From Sphingobacterium lumbrici (lineage in GTDB: Bacteria; Bacteroidota; Bacteroidia; Sphingobacteriales; Sphingobacteriaceae): DNA of 64,000 nt. Positions 15,817-25,835 of this stretch are shown here, piece after piece; the first letter of the stretch is position 1, and each line of letters starts with the position of its first letter. Location: the NCBI RefSeq assembly GCF_006476045.1, contig NZ_SRZY01000023.1, forward strand, positions 372,001 through 436,000, given 5' to 3'. Under the pieces are notes generated by a model. It had not been told where the DNA came from. It saw only the letters and a list, made by a program, of their open reading frames with translations, and did no database searches. Made by a program: the position numbers and the translations under genes.

Positions 15817-17235
15817 TTAAACCTGATAATATTGCTCCCATCCTTTTGCAGGTGGAGGCCCCATTAAAAGGGCATTCGCAAATCTATCGTTTACAATCTC
15901 TTTTTTGATCGGATCAAATACAATTTTTGTATTGAGTTTTTGTGCGATCACACCAAGACAGAACACTTGACTTAGCGGACCTGCTACCGCAAATGGAGAT
16001 CTTGTTTTCTCCTCCCCTTTACTCGCTTTCAAGAAATTGGCAAAGTGGTTAGAAGGTGAAGAAGGTACTGTCGGCAACTTAGCGGACATATCTTGCGCCT
16101 TCTCTTTCGGAATAATCTGCAGGGTACTTCCATGTGATCCGCCTTTAAAGGTCAGATTTTTTGAATAGATAATTTTTCCCGGATTCAATTTAACCGGTTC
16201 TAATTTACCTGTACTCGGTGGCGGAATATTCGGGTCGAGACCAGAAACACCATATCCCTGGGGTATAGGAGGAAGATTATCGAGTCCATCATACCAATTA
16301 ATGTTGACAGCACCCCTGTTCTTCTTCTTCGGAAAATGAAATTTGAGTGTCGAAGACATTGGGAAAAAGAACGAATTATGCCCTTCCAACTTCACGGCTT
16401 CTACCTCCGTAGGAAGTCCCAGGTCCAGGAATTCGTGAGCTGTATCCAACAGGTGGGCTCCCCAATCTCCTAATGCACCCATTCCAAAATCAAACCAACA
16501 TCTCCACTGCCCGTTGACAAAATCTTTATTATAGTCATGTCCTAAGGTCTGCATCTGCCATAGTTCCCAATCCAGTGTCTGCGGAATAGCTTCTGCCTTA
16601 GGGAATCCTTTCATAGCAGGATCCCATCCATGCCATCTTCGCGGCATATTCATGTGGGCATCTATACGGTGAACATCTTTGATGATCCCGGCATCCTTCC
16701 AGGCTTTGAACTGAAAATAATTCGCTTCGGAATGCCCTTGATTTCCCATCTGAGTCACTACTTTAGGAAACTTTTCAGCTTTTTGCATCATCAGTTCCAC
16801 CTCCCAAAATGTACGTGCCATTGGCTTTTCGACATACACATGTTTGCCCATATCTATCGCCATCATCGTGGCAGCAAAGTGCGCAAAGTCGGGTGTACCT
16901 ATAGATACCGCATCGATTTGTGCATCCATCTGTTCCAACATTTTCCGAAAATCCGTAAATCGGGGTGCATCGGGAAACATTTTCAAAATATCGGCAGTAT
17001 GTGGAGCCCCTAAGTCTACATCACACAAAGCCACTATATTACACAAGCCTGTCTTGTACAGTTCTTTAATGATCTCACCGGCTCTATTCCCGATACCGAT
17101 ACAGGCCAGATTTACCCTTTCGGATGGTTTGGAAAGAACAACGTTGCCCAGCAGGCTATTGGATAAGAGTACCGCGCCTCCTGCAACGGTCGATTTTTTG
17201 ATAAAACTTCTTCTTGAAAAATAGTGATTTGTCAT
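15817..17235 (-). CDS. Secreted Gfo/Idh/MocA family oxidoreductase
   Basis: 472 residues. The N-terminus YFSRRSFIKKSTVAGGAVLL has the twin-arginine form (SRRSFIKK), so it is likely exported folded with its NAD(P) cofactor bound. The Rossmann start is VNLACIGIGNRAGEIIKEL; then DAVSIGTPDFAHFAATMMAI and GKHVYVEKPMART, the EKP motif of the family. The C-terminal sheet domain contains a GALGDWGAHLLDTAHEF segment. Family members oxidise sugar hydroxyls, often at C3. It is 32 bases downstream of a double DUF1080 gene, and that pair recurs in 3-keto-glycoside catabolism. The exact substrate is unknown. Confidence 0.92.
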   Translation of the reverse strand: MTNHYFSRRSFIKKSTVAGGAVLLSNSLLGNVVLSKPSERVNLACIGIGNRAGEIIKELYKTGLCNIVALCDVDLGAPHTADILKMFPDAPRFTDFRKMLEQMDAQIDAVSIGTPDFAHFAATMMAIDMGKHVYVEKPMARTFWEVELMMQKAEKFPKVVTQMGNQGHSEANYFQFKAWKDAGIIKDVHRIDAHMNMPRRWHGWDPAMKGFPKAEAIPQTLDWELWQMQTLGHDYNKDFVNGQWRCWFDFGMGALGDWGAHLLDTAHEFLDLGLPTEVEAVKLEGHNSFFFPMSSTLKFHFPKKKNRGAVNINWYDGLDNLPPIPQGYGVSGLDPNIPPPSTGKLEPVKLNPGKIIYSKNLTFKGGSHGSTLQIIPKEKAQDMSAKLPTVPSSPSNHFANFLKASKGEEKTRSPFAVAGPLSQVFCLGVIAQKLNTKIVFDPIKKEIVNDRFANALLMGPPPAKGWEQYYQV

Positions 17236-17267
17236 GTCAATTACGTTTAGTTGTCCGGCCTAAAAAA

Positions 17268-18686
17268 TTAATACGATTTGATTTTTATATTCCGAAAGGA
17301 AACCGCATCCCCATGATCCTGAAGCAGGATATGCCCTTGCTTTGCTTCTCCAAAATTTTCCCAATCTTTGTATTTACTCGTTGCCACAATATCTTTAAAT
17401 GATTGAGATCCTCTTTCATAGGTCAGCATTTTTATGCCGTTAAGGTAGTGCGTTACTTTATTGTCCGGTGTTACGACAACACGGCCACGATTCCATGCAC
17501 CTATCGATCTGCGGGCTCGCCCATCCCTGTTGGAAGTAATTAAGTCGTACAATGAAGCCAGTGTACGGTTACCATTATTGCCCAATTTAGCATCCGGATG
17601 CAGCGCATCATCCAACACCTGGAACTCCAGACCAATTGCCGACCCTTGGGTCTGCTCTTTCAGCGTAACGAAGTACTTCACGCCACTGTTAGCTCCCGCA
17701 CTAAGTTTGAACTCAAACGAAAGATCAAAAGCTGCATATTGCTCTTGGGTAATGATGTCTCCTCCATTGGTAGATTCGCCTCCATCAGATTTCAACACAT
17801 TGATCTGGCCATTATTAATCTCCCAGCCTTTACCGGGTAATTGTCCGGTACGTGCGCTTTTCCAGCCTGTAAAATCCTTCCCGTTAAACAACAGCTTATG
17901 CCCGGCCTTTTTTTCAGCTGCGGAAAGGTCGTTGGGTACCAAATTCAAAATATGTACATCCGCAGGAAAATCTTTCGGTTTCAGATTAGATGTCTGGATT
18001 TTGATATTCTTAAAATACACTTTCTTTCCATCCAGTTCAGGAGGGATACCATGCACCTGCAGGCCGATGAATCCGGTAGGATCTAAGGTATCGATTACAT
18101 AAGCGGTTGGTACGCCATTTACCCAGGTTTTAAGTTCATTACCTATAGCTTCTATCCGTATGTGATTGTACTCTTCCTGCTTATAGGCCGCCTTAGCGTT
18201 TTCATTCAAATCCAAAGGATACAACCAGGATCTGCGGGCTTCATCATAGATACCACCCGTCCAGGCACGTTCGCTCGGATCAATTTCCACCTGTCTGCCA
18301 TACACCCTACCTTTACCATTGTTGTCAGAGGGCTCAAAATGGCTACGGGTCTGGATGCCCGAATTGGTACTCGTCCCTTCCAGCTTTACATCCAGCTCAA
18401 GAATAAAATCTCCATACTCTTGCTCGGTAACGAGAAATGAATTGGGTGTACCTTTCGTCATTCTTCCCACAATGGCGCCGTCTACGACTTCATAAGGAGC
18501 TGCTCCACCCAACTTCTTCCAGCCCTTTAAACTCTTACCATCAAATAGATTTTCCCAGTTTTCTTTCTGATTTTTGTTGGCTTTGACCGTACAGCAAGAC
18601 CAATAGGTAAAACAGGCAGCAGTCACGAGCACCACCGCAGCAATTTTAGTAAACAGTTTTTTTGTTGCTTTTATCATCATATTCAT
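17268..18686 (-). CDS. Protein with two DUF1080 (3-keto-disaccharide hydrolase) domains
   Basis: 472 residues. A hydrophobic signal with CFTYWSCCTVKA near residues 26-37 suggests a lipoprotein. Two copies of the same beta-jelly-roll domain follow. Copy one (about 42-230) starts ENWENLFDGKSLKGWKKLGG and ends VYFKNIKIQ. Copy two (about 262-472) starts HKLLFNGKDFTGWKSARTGQ and ends VSFRNIKIKSY. Both keep the LF(D/N)GK..GWK opening, FEFKLSAGANSGVKYF or LDVKLEGTSTNSGIQTR, and the FRNIKI close. This family includes hydrolases that cleave 3-keto-glycosides produced by Gfo/Idh/MocA enzymes, matching the gene downstream. The duplication within one chain is less common than single-domain forms. Confidence 0.9.
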   Translation of the reverse strand: MNMMIKATKKLFTKIAAVVLVTAACFTYWSCCTVKANKNQKENWENLFDGKSLKGWKKLGGAAPYEVVDGAIVGRMTKGTPNSFLVTEQEYGDFILELDVKLEGTSTNSGIQTRSHFEPSDNNGKGRVYGRQVEIDPSERAWTGGIYDEARRSWLYPLDLNENAKAAYKQEEYNHIRIEAIGNELKTWVNGVPTAYVIDTLDPTGFIGLQVHGIPPELDGKKVYFKNIKIQTSNLKPKDFPADVHILNLVPNDLSAAEKKAGHKLLFNGKDFTGWKSARTGQLPGKGWEINNGQINVLKSDGGESTNGGDIITQEQYAAFDLSFEFKLSAGANSGVKYFVTLKEQTQGSAIGLEFQVLDDALHPDAKLGNNGNRTLASLYDLITSNRDGRARRSIGAWNRGRVVVTPDNKVTHYLNGIKMLTYERGSQSFKDIVATSKYKDWENFGEAKQGHILLQDHGDAVSFRNIKIKSY

Positions 18687-19800
18687 TTTATTCTAATTAG
18701 TTTATCATACATATTATATGGATCAAAGCCACAACCGGCCTCCTTTACAATCCATTTGTCTTATTCGTTTATCAACTTCGGCGTTAGTTTTACAGGCTTT
18801 AACCTCCTTTTGACGCACTTATACCCGGCAGGCAAGTGCAAAACCTTGGTTAGTGGCGCAATAAAATAAGTTGTAGACTTAGACAATATTATCAATTATT
18901 TACGAATAACTACGCTATATCAAGGTTATTTTTACGAAAACGTTTTAGCCCATTCCGTAAATCAGCGTACTATCGAAAGCATGAAAGGTTCCATGCAGCG
19001 CATAGCTTTCCTTACCGTATTCGTAACGATTTATTACAAATTTTTATATAACTCTTTTTATATTTTTAAAATTATTAACGCTACCAGACCCTGTTAAATG
19101 CAGCCTATATACTATCCGTACAAATAAGGATTCTGTTATCCCGCTACATTTTCACGATGTATTTCATCAAAAAGCATGGATAAAACATGCTTAGGGAATG
19201 CTTTTCCTTCCTGTATACGCTGTGTAAACTGCAATAGCATATTGTACACCACTTCTGTATACCGGCTGTCGTATATCCCCGATTCTCACCGGGAATAAAC
19301 GGTATTTGCTGCTGTATGGCAAACTCTCCCTTTTTGCCCTTGCAGCCTGTCCGTAGAAATTACAGGCTGCACCTAACCGCTGTGATGAAAATGTTCCAAC
19401 ACAGGCAAAATAACATGATGATTAGCAAAAAAAATATTTTCATTTATTTATTGAATGGTTAATAAACTCAATTTAAATAATCCTTGACCTGAAGTCAATA
19501 TTATTTTAAATCTCGGGTTACAATAATAAACAGGTTAATCCTGACTGCTAAAGTCACTTTAATGACATAAAGATATTTAAATTTATTTAAACCGGAAAAA
19601 ATTATTGACTTATTTTTCAATAAATTTAAATATGTCAATACTTTTTTTTATTCAGCAGGTTGGTCTCCTTGAAATTCAATACGGAACAATTATATTTGTG
19701 TAATATTTTACCAAAAACAAACCTTCAAGGGGTCGGCAGCGGATCTCTGTAGCACGGTACAAAAGCCTTTCCTGCCGTTAACCAAAAACTTATTTTGATG
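18687..19800. other. 1.1-kb gene-poor gap
   Basis: AT-rich. It probably holds the promoter of the DUF1080 operon near 18690-18900 and the end of the rfb operon near 19700. The only coding signature is the fragment at 19136-19330. Position 19490-19580 contains dyads such as AAGTCACTTTAATGACAT. No intact gene or RNA was recognised. The gap marks the junction between the sugar-nucleotide operon and unrelated genes. Confidence 0.5.
19136..19330 (-). pseudogene. Gene remnant (C-terminal fragment, frameshifted)
   Basis: The minus strand reads RYTEVVYNMLLQFTQRIQEG then KAFPKHVLSMLFDEIHRENV and a stop codon at 19136-19138. This has natural protein composition and an amphipathic helix pattern. Just upstream a TGA interrupts it, while a neighbouring frame continues plausibly as GEFAIQQQIPFIPGEN, so one frameshift near 19285 separates two pieces of a single decayed gene. 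I do not recognise the family. It may be a remnant of the missing distal part of the sugar-nucleotide/capsule cluster. Confidence 0.45.
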
Positions 19801-20667
19801 TTAAATCACTTCTATTAACTGTAATAGATATTTTCCATAACCACTTTTAACTAAGGGTTCAGCCACTTTTATTAGTTCTTCCTTATTAATATACCCCATA
19901 CGATAGGCTACCTCTTCGATTGCGCCAATCTTCATCCCCTGACGCTCTTCAATTACCTGAACAAACTGACCTGCCTGCATCAACGATTGGATTGTCCCTG
20001 TATCTAACCAGGCGGTTCCTCTATCGAATACACCTACTTTCAATTTACCACGTTTTAGATATTCTTTGTTGATATCTGTAATCTCCAGCTCGCCTCTTGC
20101 GGATGGCTTTATATTTTTCGCAATTTCAACAACGTCATTATCGTAAAAATATAAACCGGGAACGGCATAATTTGATTTTGGTATTATCGGTTTTTCATCA
20201 ATAGAAACAACTTTATTATCCTTATCAAATTCTACGACACCGTAGCGCTGGGGGTCGTTTACAGGATAAGCAAAAACCACCCCTCCTTGTGGATCAGCAC
20301 AGGATTGCAATAATTTGGACAGACCAGATCCATGAAAAATATTATCACCTAGAATTAAGGCGACTTTATCTTTCCCAATAAATTCCTCTCCCAATATAAA
20401 AGCCTGCGCAAGACCATCTGGAGAAGGCTGTTCTTGATACGAAAAGGTACAACCTATCTGCGATCCGTCACCGAGTAATTTCTTGAAGTTTGGTAAATCC
20501 TGAGGCGTAGAAATGATCAGAATTTCATTGATGCCAGCCAACATGAGCGTTGAAAGCGGATAATAAATCATTGGCTTATCGTACACGGGCATGAGTTGCT
20601 TCGATACCGCTAATGTCAATGGGTGTAACCGTGTACCAGATCCACCGGCAAGTATAATTCCTTTCAT
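19801..20667 (-). CDS. rfbA: Glucose-1-phosphate thymidylyltransferase
   Basis: 288 residues from the ATG at 20667 (a TTG two codons earlier is less likely). It makes dTDP-glucose from dTTP and glucose-1-phosphate, the first step of dTDP-L-rhamnose synthesis. It shows the nucleotide-binding start [17 protein letters not shown], then [38 protein letters not shown] and [12 protein letters not shown], all standard for RmlA. Length is normal. It is the last gene of the ugd-rfbB-rfbC-rfbD-rfbA run. Confidence 0.97.
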   Translation of the reverse strand: MKGIILAGGSGTRLHPLTLAVSKQLMPVYDKPMIYYPLSTLMLAGINEILIISTPQDLPNFKKLLGDGSQIGCTFSYQEQPSPDGLAQAFILGEEFIGKDKVALILGDNIFHGSGLSKLLQSCADPQGGVVFAYPVNDPQRYGVVEFDKDNKVVSIDEKPIIPKSNYAVPGLYFYDNDVVEIAKNIKPSARGELEITDINKEYLKRGKLKVGVFDRGTAWLDTGTIQSLMQAGQFVQVIEERQGMKIGAIEEVAYRMGYINKEELIKVAEPLVKSGYGKYLLQLIEVI

Positions 20668-20699
20668 TTGCAATCAGATATATCCTTTTAACTTTCTAA

Positions 20700-21554
20700 C
20701 TATCCTTCTAACTTCTTTAACATTTCTTCCAAACTATTCTTCCAGCCGGGTACTTTTACCCCAAATATACTTTTTATCTTGCCTTTGTCCAATAGCGAAT
20801 ACCGGGGACGCTTGGCCGGAGTCGGATAATGTTCGGTAGGAATAGGATTAATTTTACAATCCAGATTTTTTATTTCCCTAATTGCAACAGCAAAGTCGTA
20901 CCAGCTGATTCTACCCTCGTTCGAAAAATGATAAATTCCTTTTTGCCAGTTGTCAGAATGGACAATATCGAGAATTGCCTTTGCCAGATCACAGGCGTAA
21001 GTCGGCGATCCAACTTGATCGTCAATGACGGATATTTCATCACGTTCGGTCATCAGCCGAATCATGGTTTTCACGAAGTTGGCCCCATAGCCGGAATATA
21101 CCCATGCTGTACGGATGATAATAGCGTCAGCTCCCGACTTCAGGATCGCCTCTTCCCCTTTTTGTTTCGTAAGACCATAGATATTGATCGGATTGGTCGG
21201 CTCGTCTTCTTTTAACGGGATATCACTATTGCCTTGAAATACGTAATCTGTAGAGATATGGATCAGTTTCTTTTGGTTTTCGGCTGCCCATATTGCCATT
21301 GTCTCGACAGCTTTGTGATTGATAATATCTACCAATTCTGGTTCAGATTCGGCCTTATCAACCGCGGTGTAGGCTCCTCCATTAATAATGACATCGGGGC
21401 CTGCTTCTTCCAACACATCAAACACGCCGGATACATCGTCTAAAGGCATTTCCTTCCTGTCCAAAAATACAAATGTATCGTTCGGATAGTTGGGGTATAA
21501 TTCTTTTATTTCAGATCCAAGTTGGCCATTGGCTCCGGTAACTAGTATTTTCAT
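20700..21554 (-). CDS. rfbD: dTDP-4-dehydrorhamnose reductase
   Basis: 284 residues of an extended short-chain dehydrogenase. MKILVTGANGQLGSEI binds NAD(P)H; NGGAYTAVDKAESEPE, HISTDYVFQG (Thr/Tyr active-site pair begins here), NIYGLTKQKGE (YxxxK) and IIRTAWVYSGYGANFV are RmlD signatures. It reduces dTDP-4-keto-L-rhamnose to dTDP-L-rhamnose, the final step. The downstream gene follows after a short AT-rich spacer. Confidence 0.96.
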   Translation of the reverse strand: MKILVTGANGQLGSEIKELYPNYPNDTFVFLDRKEMPLDDVSGVFDVLEEAGPDVIINGGAYTAVDKAESEPELVDIINHKAVETMAIWAAENQKKLIHISTDYVFQGNSDIPLKEDEPTNPINIYGLTKQKGEEAILKSGADAIIIRTAWVYSGYGANFVKTMIRLMTERDEISVIDDQVGSPTYACDLAKAILDIVHSDNWQKGIYHFSNEGRISWYDFAVAIREIKNLDCKINPIPTEHYPTPAKRPRYSLLDKGKIKSIFGVKVPGWKNSLEEMLKKLEG

Positions 21555-21604
21555 GTTGTAAAGTTAAATAGTTAGAAGGTTAAAAGGTGAGAAAGTCTAA
21601 CTTA

Positions 21605-22162
21605 CTAACCTATTCTCCTTCCAAACACTTCTTCAAACGCCGGCAATACTTGATCCTTATCTGAAACAAGCATCTCGTTTGCCGGTATTACCCAATCGAT
21701 GCCCAAGGCGGGGTCATCGAATTTGACACCGTACTCTGATTCCTTGTTATAGAAATTATCGCACTTGTAGAAGAATGTCGCTGTTTCACTCAATACCACG
21801 AAACCGTGCAGGAAACCACGAGGAACAAATAACTGCAGGTTGTTCTCTTCTGATAGTTCCACAGCAATATGTTGCCCGAATGTGGGTGAAGCTGCCCGTG
21901 CATCTACCGCAACATCAATTACTTTACCTTGCAGTACACGCACCAGCTTAGCTTGCGCGTGCACGCCTGCTTGCGCATGCAGACCACGCAAAACGCCTTT
22001 GGTGGAATAGGATTGGTTGTCTTGAACAAAGTGTGTATTCACACCTGTCAAATCATTAAACGTTAGCTCGTTAAAGCTCTCAAAGAAATAGCCTCTACTG
22101 TCTCCTAATTTGGCAGGCTCCAGAATGAAGCAGCCTTTGAGTTTTGTCTTTTGTATTTTCAT
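21605..22162 (-). CDS. rfbC: dTDP-4-dehydrorhamnose 3,5-epimerase
   Basis: 185 residues from the ATG at 22162, beginning MKIQKTKLKGCFILEP; the frame is open 21 codons further upstream, but that part is spacer sequence. Cupin fold: SRGYFFESFNE, FVQDNQSYSTKGVLRGLHAQ with the catalytic histidine, KLVRVLQGKVIDVAVDAR, and FVPRGFLHGFVVLSETATF. One oddity is HAQAGVHAQAKL where the family usually has LHYQ.PPHAQAKL, a mild variation at the substrate loop. It works between RfbB and RfbD. Confidence 0.95.
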   Translation of the reverse strand: MKIQKTKLKGCFILEPAKLGDSRGYFFESFNELTFNDLTGVNTHFVQDNQSYSTKGVLRGLHAQAGVHAQAKLVRVLQGKVIDVAVDARAASPTFGQHIAVELSEENNLQLFVPRGFLHGFVVLSETATFFYKCDNFYNKESEYGVKFDDPALGIDWVIPANEMLVSDKDQVLPAFEEVFGRRIG

Positions 22163-22221
22163 AACCTTGTAAAGGTGTAAAGTGATAAAGTTAAAGGGAT
22201 ATAAGGTGAGAACCTTCCAAC

Positions 22222-23271
22222 TCACTTATACTGACCCTTATAATATTGCTGATAGTCCCCACTGGTCACATTATCCAGCCAAGCTTGATTATTCAGAAAC
22301 CAATCAATTGTCTGTGACAGGCCTTCTTCAAAGGTAACAGATGGCTTATACCCGAGTTCTTGATTGATCTTGCCTGCATCTATTGCATACCGCAGATCGT
22401 GCCCGGCCCTGTCTTTTACAAAGGTAATCAGCTCTGCGGAGGTGCCGACCGGGCGACCTAGTTTTGCATCCATTTGCTTGCACAATTCTTTGACCAAATC
22501 AATATTTTTCCATTCGTTAAACCCGCCTACATTGTACGAGTCTCCGTTCTTGCCTTTATGAAACACCAAATCGATGGCTTTGGCGTGATCGATCACAAAT
22601 AACCAATCACGTGTATATTTCCCGTCACCGTAGATCGGAAGCGGTTTATTATTTAATATATTATGGATACAGAGTGGAATCAATTTCTCCGGAAAGTGGT
22701 TTGGTCCGTAATTGTTAGAGCAATTTGTCAATACGACAGGCAGACCGTATGTATCGTGATATGCTCTTACGAAATGATCGGAAGATGCTTTGGAAGCCGA
22801 ATAAGGGGAATGCGGATCGTATTTCGTGTCTTCGGTGAATAGGCCGGTATCTCCCAATGCACCATACACTTCATCGGTAGACACATGATGAAAGCGCTTG
22901 CCTTCGTAATTGTCTTTCCAAATTTCTTTTGCCGCATTCAACAAATTGACTGTGCCTATTACGTTAGTCATTACGAAAGCGGAAGGATTGGTAATCGAGC
23001 GATCCACATGTGATTCGGCAGCCAAGTGAATAATACCATCCGGCTTATATTCGTTAAAAACAGCAAAGATATGGGCCGAATCGGTAATATCTGCTTTGAC
23101 AAAGCTATAATTCGGACGGTCTTCAATATCCTTTAAATTCTCCAGATTACCTGCATAGGTCAAGGCATCGAGATTGAGAACTTGATATGACGGATATTGC
23201 GTTACAAATGTTCGTACCACATGTGAACCTATAAAGCCTGCTCCGCCGGTTATTAAAATACGCTTGTTCAT
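22222..23271 (-). CDS. rfbB: dTDP-glucose 4,6-dehydratase
   Basis: 349 residues. ILITGGAGFIGSHVVR binds NAD+; HLAAESHVDRSI, HVSTDEVYGALG with the catalytic Thr-Asp-Glu, YSASKASSDHFVRAYHDTYG with YxxxK, and TNCSNNYGPNHFPEKLIPL are RmlB hallmarks. It converts dTDP-glucose to the 4-keto-6-deoxy sugar. It follows ugd by 21 bases, pointing to one transcript. Confidence 0.97.
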   Translation of the reverse strand: MNKRILITGGAGFIGSHVVRTFVTQYPSYQVLNLDALTYAGNLENLKDIEDRPNYSFVKADITDSAHIFAVFNEYKPDGIIHLAAESHVDRSITNPSAFVMTNVIGTVNLLNAAKEIWKDNYEGKRFHHVSTDEVYGALGDTGLFTEDTKYDPHSPYSASKASSDHFVRAYHDTYGLPVVLTNCSNNYGPNHFPEKLIPLCIHNILNNKPLPIYGDGKYTRDWLFVIDHAKAIDLVFHKGKNGDSYNVGGFNEWKNIDLVKELCKQMDAKLGRPVGTSAELITFVKDRAGHDLRYAIDAGKINQELGYKPSVTFEEGLSQTIDWFLNNQAWLDNVTSGDYQQYYKGQYK

Positions 23272-23292
23272 CCCTGCTAAATTACATTAAAA

Positions 23293-24675
23293 TTATTCAC
23301 CTATCGCGTAATACACAAACCCAAGTTCTTCGAGTTGCTTACGATTCAACAATTTACGTCCATCAAATACAAAAGAGGGCTTTTTCATCCCGGCTTTTAT
23401 CTTAGCCCAGTCGTAACTCATAAATTCATCCCATTCGGTTAGCACAGCGATGGCATGAGCATCACGCATAGCTTCATAGGGATCTGTGGCAATCGTTACT
23501 AAACGTCGATTATCTTCCGGACTCCGTGTCCCTAAATAATCGAGGTCTTTGTAGATCTGCTCTGCCGATACTTTTGGATCGTAAACAACGACTTCCGCTT
23601 CTTCATTTAGTAGATGATCTGCAACATAGATGGCTGCCGATTCACGTGTATCATTGGTATCCTTTTTAAACGCCCAACCCAAGAACGCAATCTTCTTTCC
23701 GTTGACGGTATTGTACAAGGTTTTGATGATATTCTCTGCAAAGCGCACTTTTTGGTGATCATTTAACAAAATAACCTGTTCCCAATAATCCGCAACCGCA
23801 TGCAAGTTATACGTACGGGCAATATAAACGAGGTTGAGAATATCCTTTTGGAAACAAGAACCTCCAAACCCCACAGAAGCCTTTAAGAATTTTGGTCCGA
23901 TACGGCTATCCATTCCAATGGCGCGTGATACCTCATTTACATCCGCACCCGTTACCTCGCACAGCTCCGATATAGCATTGATAGAAGAAACTCGTTGCGC
24001 CAGGAAAGCATTTGCTACGAGTTTAGATAGCTCGGATGACCATAAATTGGTTGTAATAATCTTTTCCCGTGGAACCCAGTGCGAATATATATCGACTAAA
24101 GCCTGGATCGCGTCATCATCTTCTCCTCCGATCAATACGCGATCCGGATTTTGCAAATCGTGTACTGCTGTGCCCTCTGCTAAGAACTCGGGGTTGGATA
24201 GGATATGAAACTTAACGTCATTACCTGTATTGTGCAAGATGCTCTTTAATGCCTCAGCTGTGCGTACCGGTAAGGTTGATTTCTCGACAACAATCTTATC
24301 GGATGTAGCGACCGCAGCAATCTGACGGGCACAAAGCTCGATAAATTTCAGGTCTGCTGCTTGCCCTTTTCCTTTCCCATACGTCTTGGTCGGTGTATTC
24401 ACAGAAATAAAAATCATATCCGCTTCTTCGATAGCCTTATCCACATCAGCCGAGAAGAACAGATTACGTCCACGTGCCTCGGCAACGACTTCATCTAAAC
24501 CTGGCTCATATACCGGTAAATTGGACAAGTCACTATCATTCCAAGCAGCAATACGAGCTGTGTTAGAGTCAACGATTGTCACTTCTATCTCCGGGCAGCG
24601 CTGCGCGACAACCGACATAGTAGGACCGCCAACATAGCCGGCTCCAATACAGGTAATTTTTTTTATTGTTCTCAT
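23293..24675 (-). CDS. ugd: UDP-glucose 6-dehydrogenase
   Basis: 460 residues. It oxidises UDP-glucose to UDP-glucuronate. Signs: [20 protein letters not shown] (Rossmann), [52 protein letters not shown], the catalytic-cysteine segment [17 protein letters not shown] and a [14 protein letters not shown]-terminal domain. The eukaryote-like length and spacing (460 residues, GSCFQKD) are common in Bacteroidota. It heads the sugar-nucleotide operon. The cpsB terminator lies 68 bases upstream, so ugd has its own promoter. Confidence 0.97.
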   Translation of the reverse strand: MRTIKKITCIGAGYVGGPTMSVVAQRCPEIEVTIVDSNTARIAAWNDSDLSNLPVYEPGLDEVVAEARGRNLFFSADVDKAIEEADMIFISVNTPTKTYGKGKGQAADLKFIELCARQIAAVATSDKIVVEKSTLPVRTAEALKSILHNTGNDVKFHILSNPEFLAEGTAVHDLQNPDRVLIGGEDDDAIQALVDIYSHWVPREKIITTNLWSSELSKLVANAFLAQRVSSINAISELCEVTGADVNEVSRAIGMDSRIGPKFLKASVGFGGSCFQKDILNLVYIARTYNLHAVADYWEQVILLNDHQKVRFAENIIKTLYNTVNGKKIAFLGWAFKKDTNDTRESAAIYVADHLLNEEAEVVVYDPKVSAEQIYKDLDYLGTRSPEDNRRLVTIATDPYEAMRDAHAIAVLTEWDEFMSYDWAKIKAGMKKPSFVFDGRKLLNRKQLEELGFVYYAIGE

Positions 24676-24750
24676 ATTTCAAAGTGAAAAGGTAAAATTA
24701 AAAAAAATAAAAACCTACTATTGGGTATTTTTTAATTACGGACAAAAAAA

Positions 24751-24787
24751 CTCCTTACCGGATAAATCTAATTTTATCCGGTAGGAG
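24751..24787 (-). terminator. Terminator after cpsB
   Basis: Stem CTCCTTACCGGATAAA / TTTATCCGGTAGGAG with one bulge, followed on the minus strand by a run of seven T. It ends the cpsB transcript and separates it from ugd. Confidence 0.85.
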
Positions 24788-24847
24788 CTTGACAGAATGG
24801 AAAACTGCCTGGTCATTGGTTAATATATTGGTATAAAATTTCTTGTT

Positions 24848-25594
24848 TCATGATGTAATAGTAAATAGCGTTTCATTTTGCAGGGGACTATTTTTAAAAA
24901 AGCCGGATAGGTCCTGCTTTCTAACAAAATGCTCCAACGCTTCTATGTGCCGTTCCTGACGCACATCGGTACCGATGAGATCGACCAGCCCATGGGTTAA
25001 CAAATAATCTGTTACTTTCTGTTCGCCAGGCCCGTAATATCCGTACATGGACAGCAGGTTAATTTGCAGCAGACACCCCCTGTCTTTATAGCGCTTAATC
25101 CGCTGTGGTGCATCATGGTAAAATACATATCGCTCGGGGTGCGCCAATATGGGCTTATAACTCATGCTCTGCAAGGAAAGGATTATCTGATCTATATTCC
25201 GGCTTTCTTCGGTATAAGGCATATCAATTAGCACATGTCTGCCGGGAAGGCATAGTAAGGGTTGGTATTTTTGTGTTAGCAGGGCTTCAAAATCTTGATC
25301 TGCCATATATTTTGCAGCATAACGGAGCTGGATGTTGCGGTCTCCTAAGACACCTATTACTTGTTGGTAGGCGTTGGTGATACTCGTAAGATCATTGGGG
25401 TACAGTCGCTTAAATACATGAGGCGTACCATAAAACTGATCAATGCCTAGCTGCTGCATCTGCTTTAACATCGCTATGCTCTCAGCGACAGAAGTGGCAC
25501 CATCATCTAACCCCGGAAGTACATGCGAATGTATATCGACCCCCAGCCAGCTGAGGTCTTTATATTTCCGTTTACGATTGAAAAAGCTAAGCAT
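24848..25594 (-). CDS. PHP-type tyrosine-protein phosphatase (CpsB/YwqE family)
   Basis: 248 residues. WLGVDIHSHVLPGLDDGA has the HxH metal site, then FYGTPHVFKRLYPND, FLLIDMPYTEESRNI-like ranges, ILAHPERYVFYHD (HPER) and LIGTDVRQERHIEAL (the D.H site). These are the metal ligands of PHP-domain phosphatases that dephosphorylate the tyrosine kinase controlling capsule chain length and export. No Wzc-type kinase is in the window, so its partner is elsewhere or lost. It has its own promoter with the palindrome shared with the exopolysaccharide operon. Confidence 0.93.
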   Translation of the reverse strand: MLSFFNRKRKYKDLSWLGVDIHSHVLPGLDDGATSVAESIAMLKQMQQLGIDQFYGTPHVFKRLYPNDLTSITNAYQQVIGVLGDRNIQLRYAAKYMADQDFEALLTQKYQPLLCLPGRHVLIDMPYTEESRNIDQIILSLQSMSYKPILAHPERYVFYHDAPQRIKRYKDRGCLLQINLLSMYGYYGPGEQKVTDYLLTHGLVDLIGTDVRQERHIEALEHFVRKQDLSGFFKNSPLQNETLFTITS

Positions 25595-25787
25595 AGTACG
25601 TACTCGCTATCTGTTCTTTTTTACGTTGTACGGGATATCCAAACATGAGACCCTCCTGCCAGGCCTGTCGAAACAGATTGTACAGATTCCCTTACATCAA
25701 GCTTTCCTGCTACACATTCACCTTCCAGAATGGAAACCGCGTCCGTGTAGCAGGTCAGCTATACTGCTTTTCACACGTAGATAATAA

Positions 25788-25835
25788 CAAATGTAGGCTT
25801 TTACGCCTTGCGTATACCTACCCAAAAGGGTGGGT
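25788..25835 (-). promoter_or_regulatory. cpsB promoter with activator palindrome
   Basis: On the minus strand the -7 element is TACATTTG (25795-25788). The palindrome ACCTACCC (25816-25823) / GGGTGGGT (25828-25835), with one mismatch, lies 28 bases upstream of it, counted as for the exopolysaccharide promoter. Sequence between the two elements is also similar (GGGTAGGT then an AGGCG). No proper -33 element is present. It sits just after the stop of the LuxR-type regulator and has no T-run on the side needed for a terminator of that gene. Confidence 0.75.
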
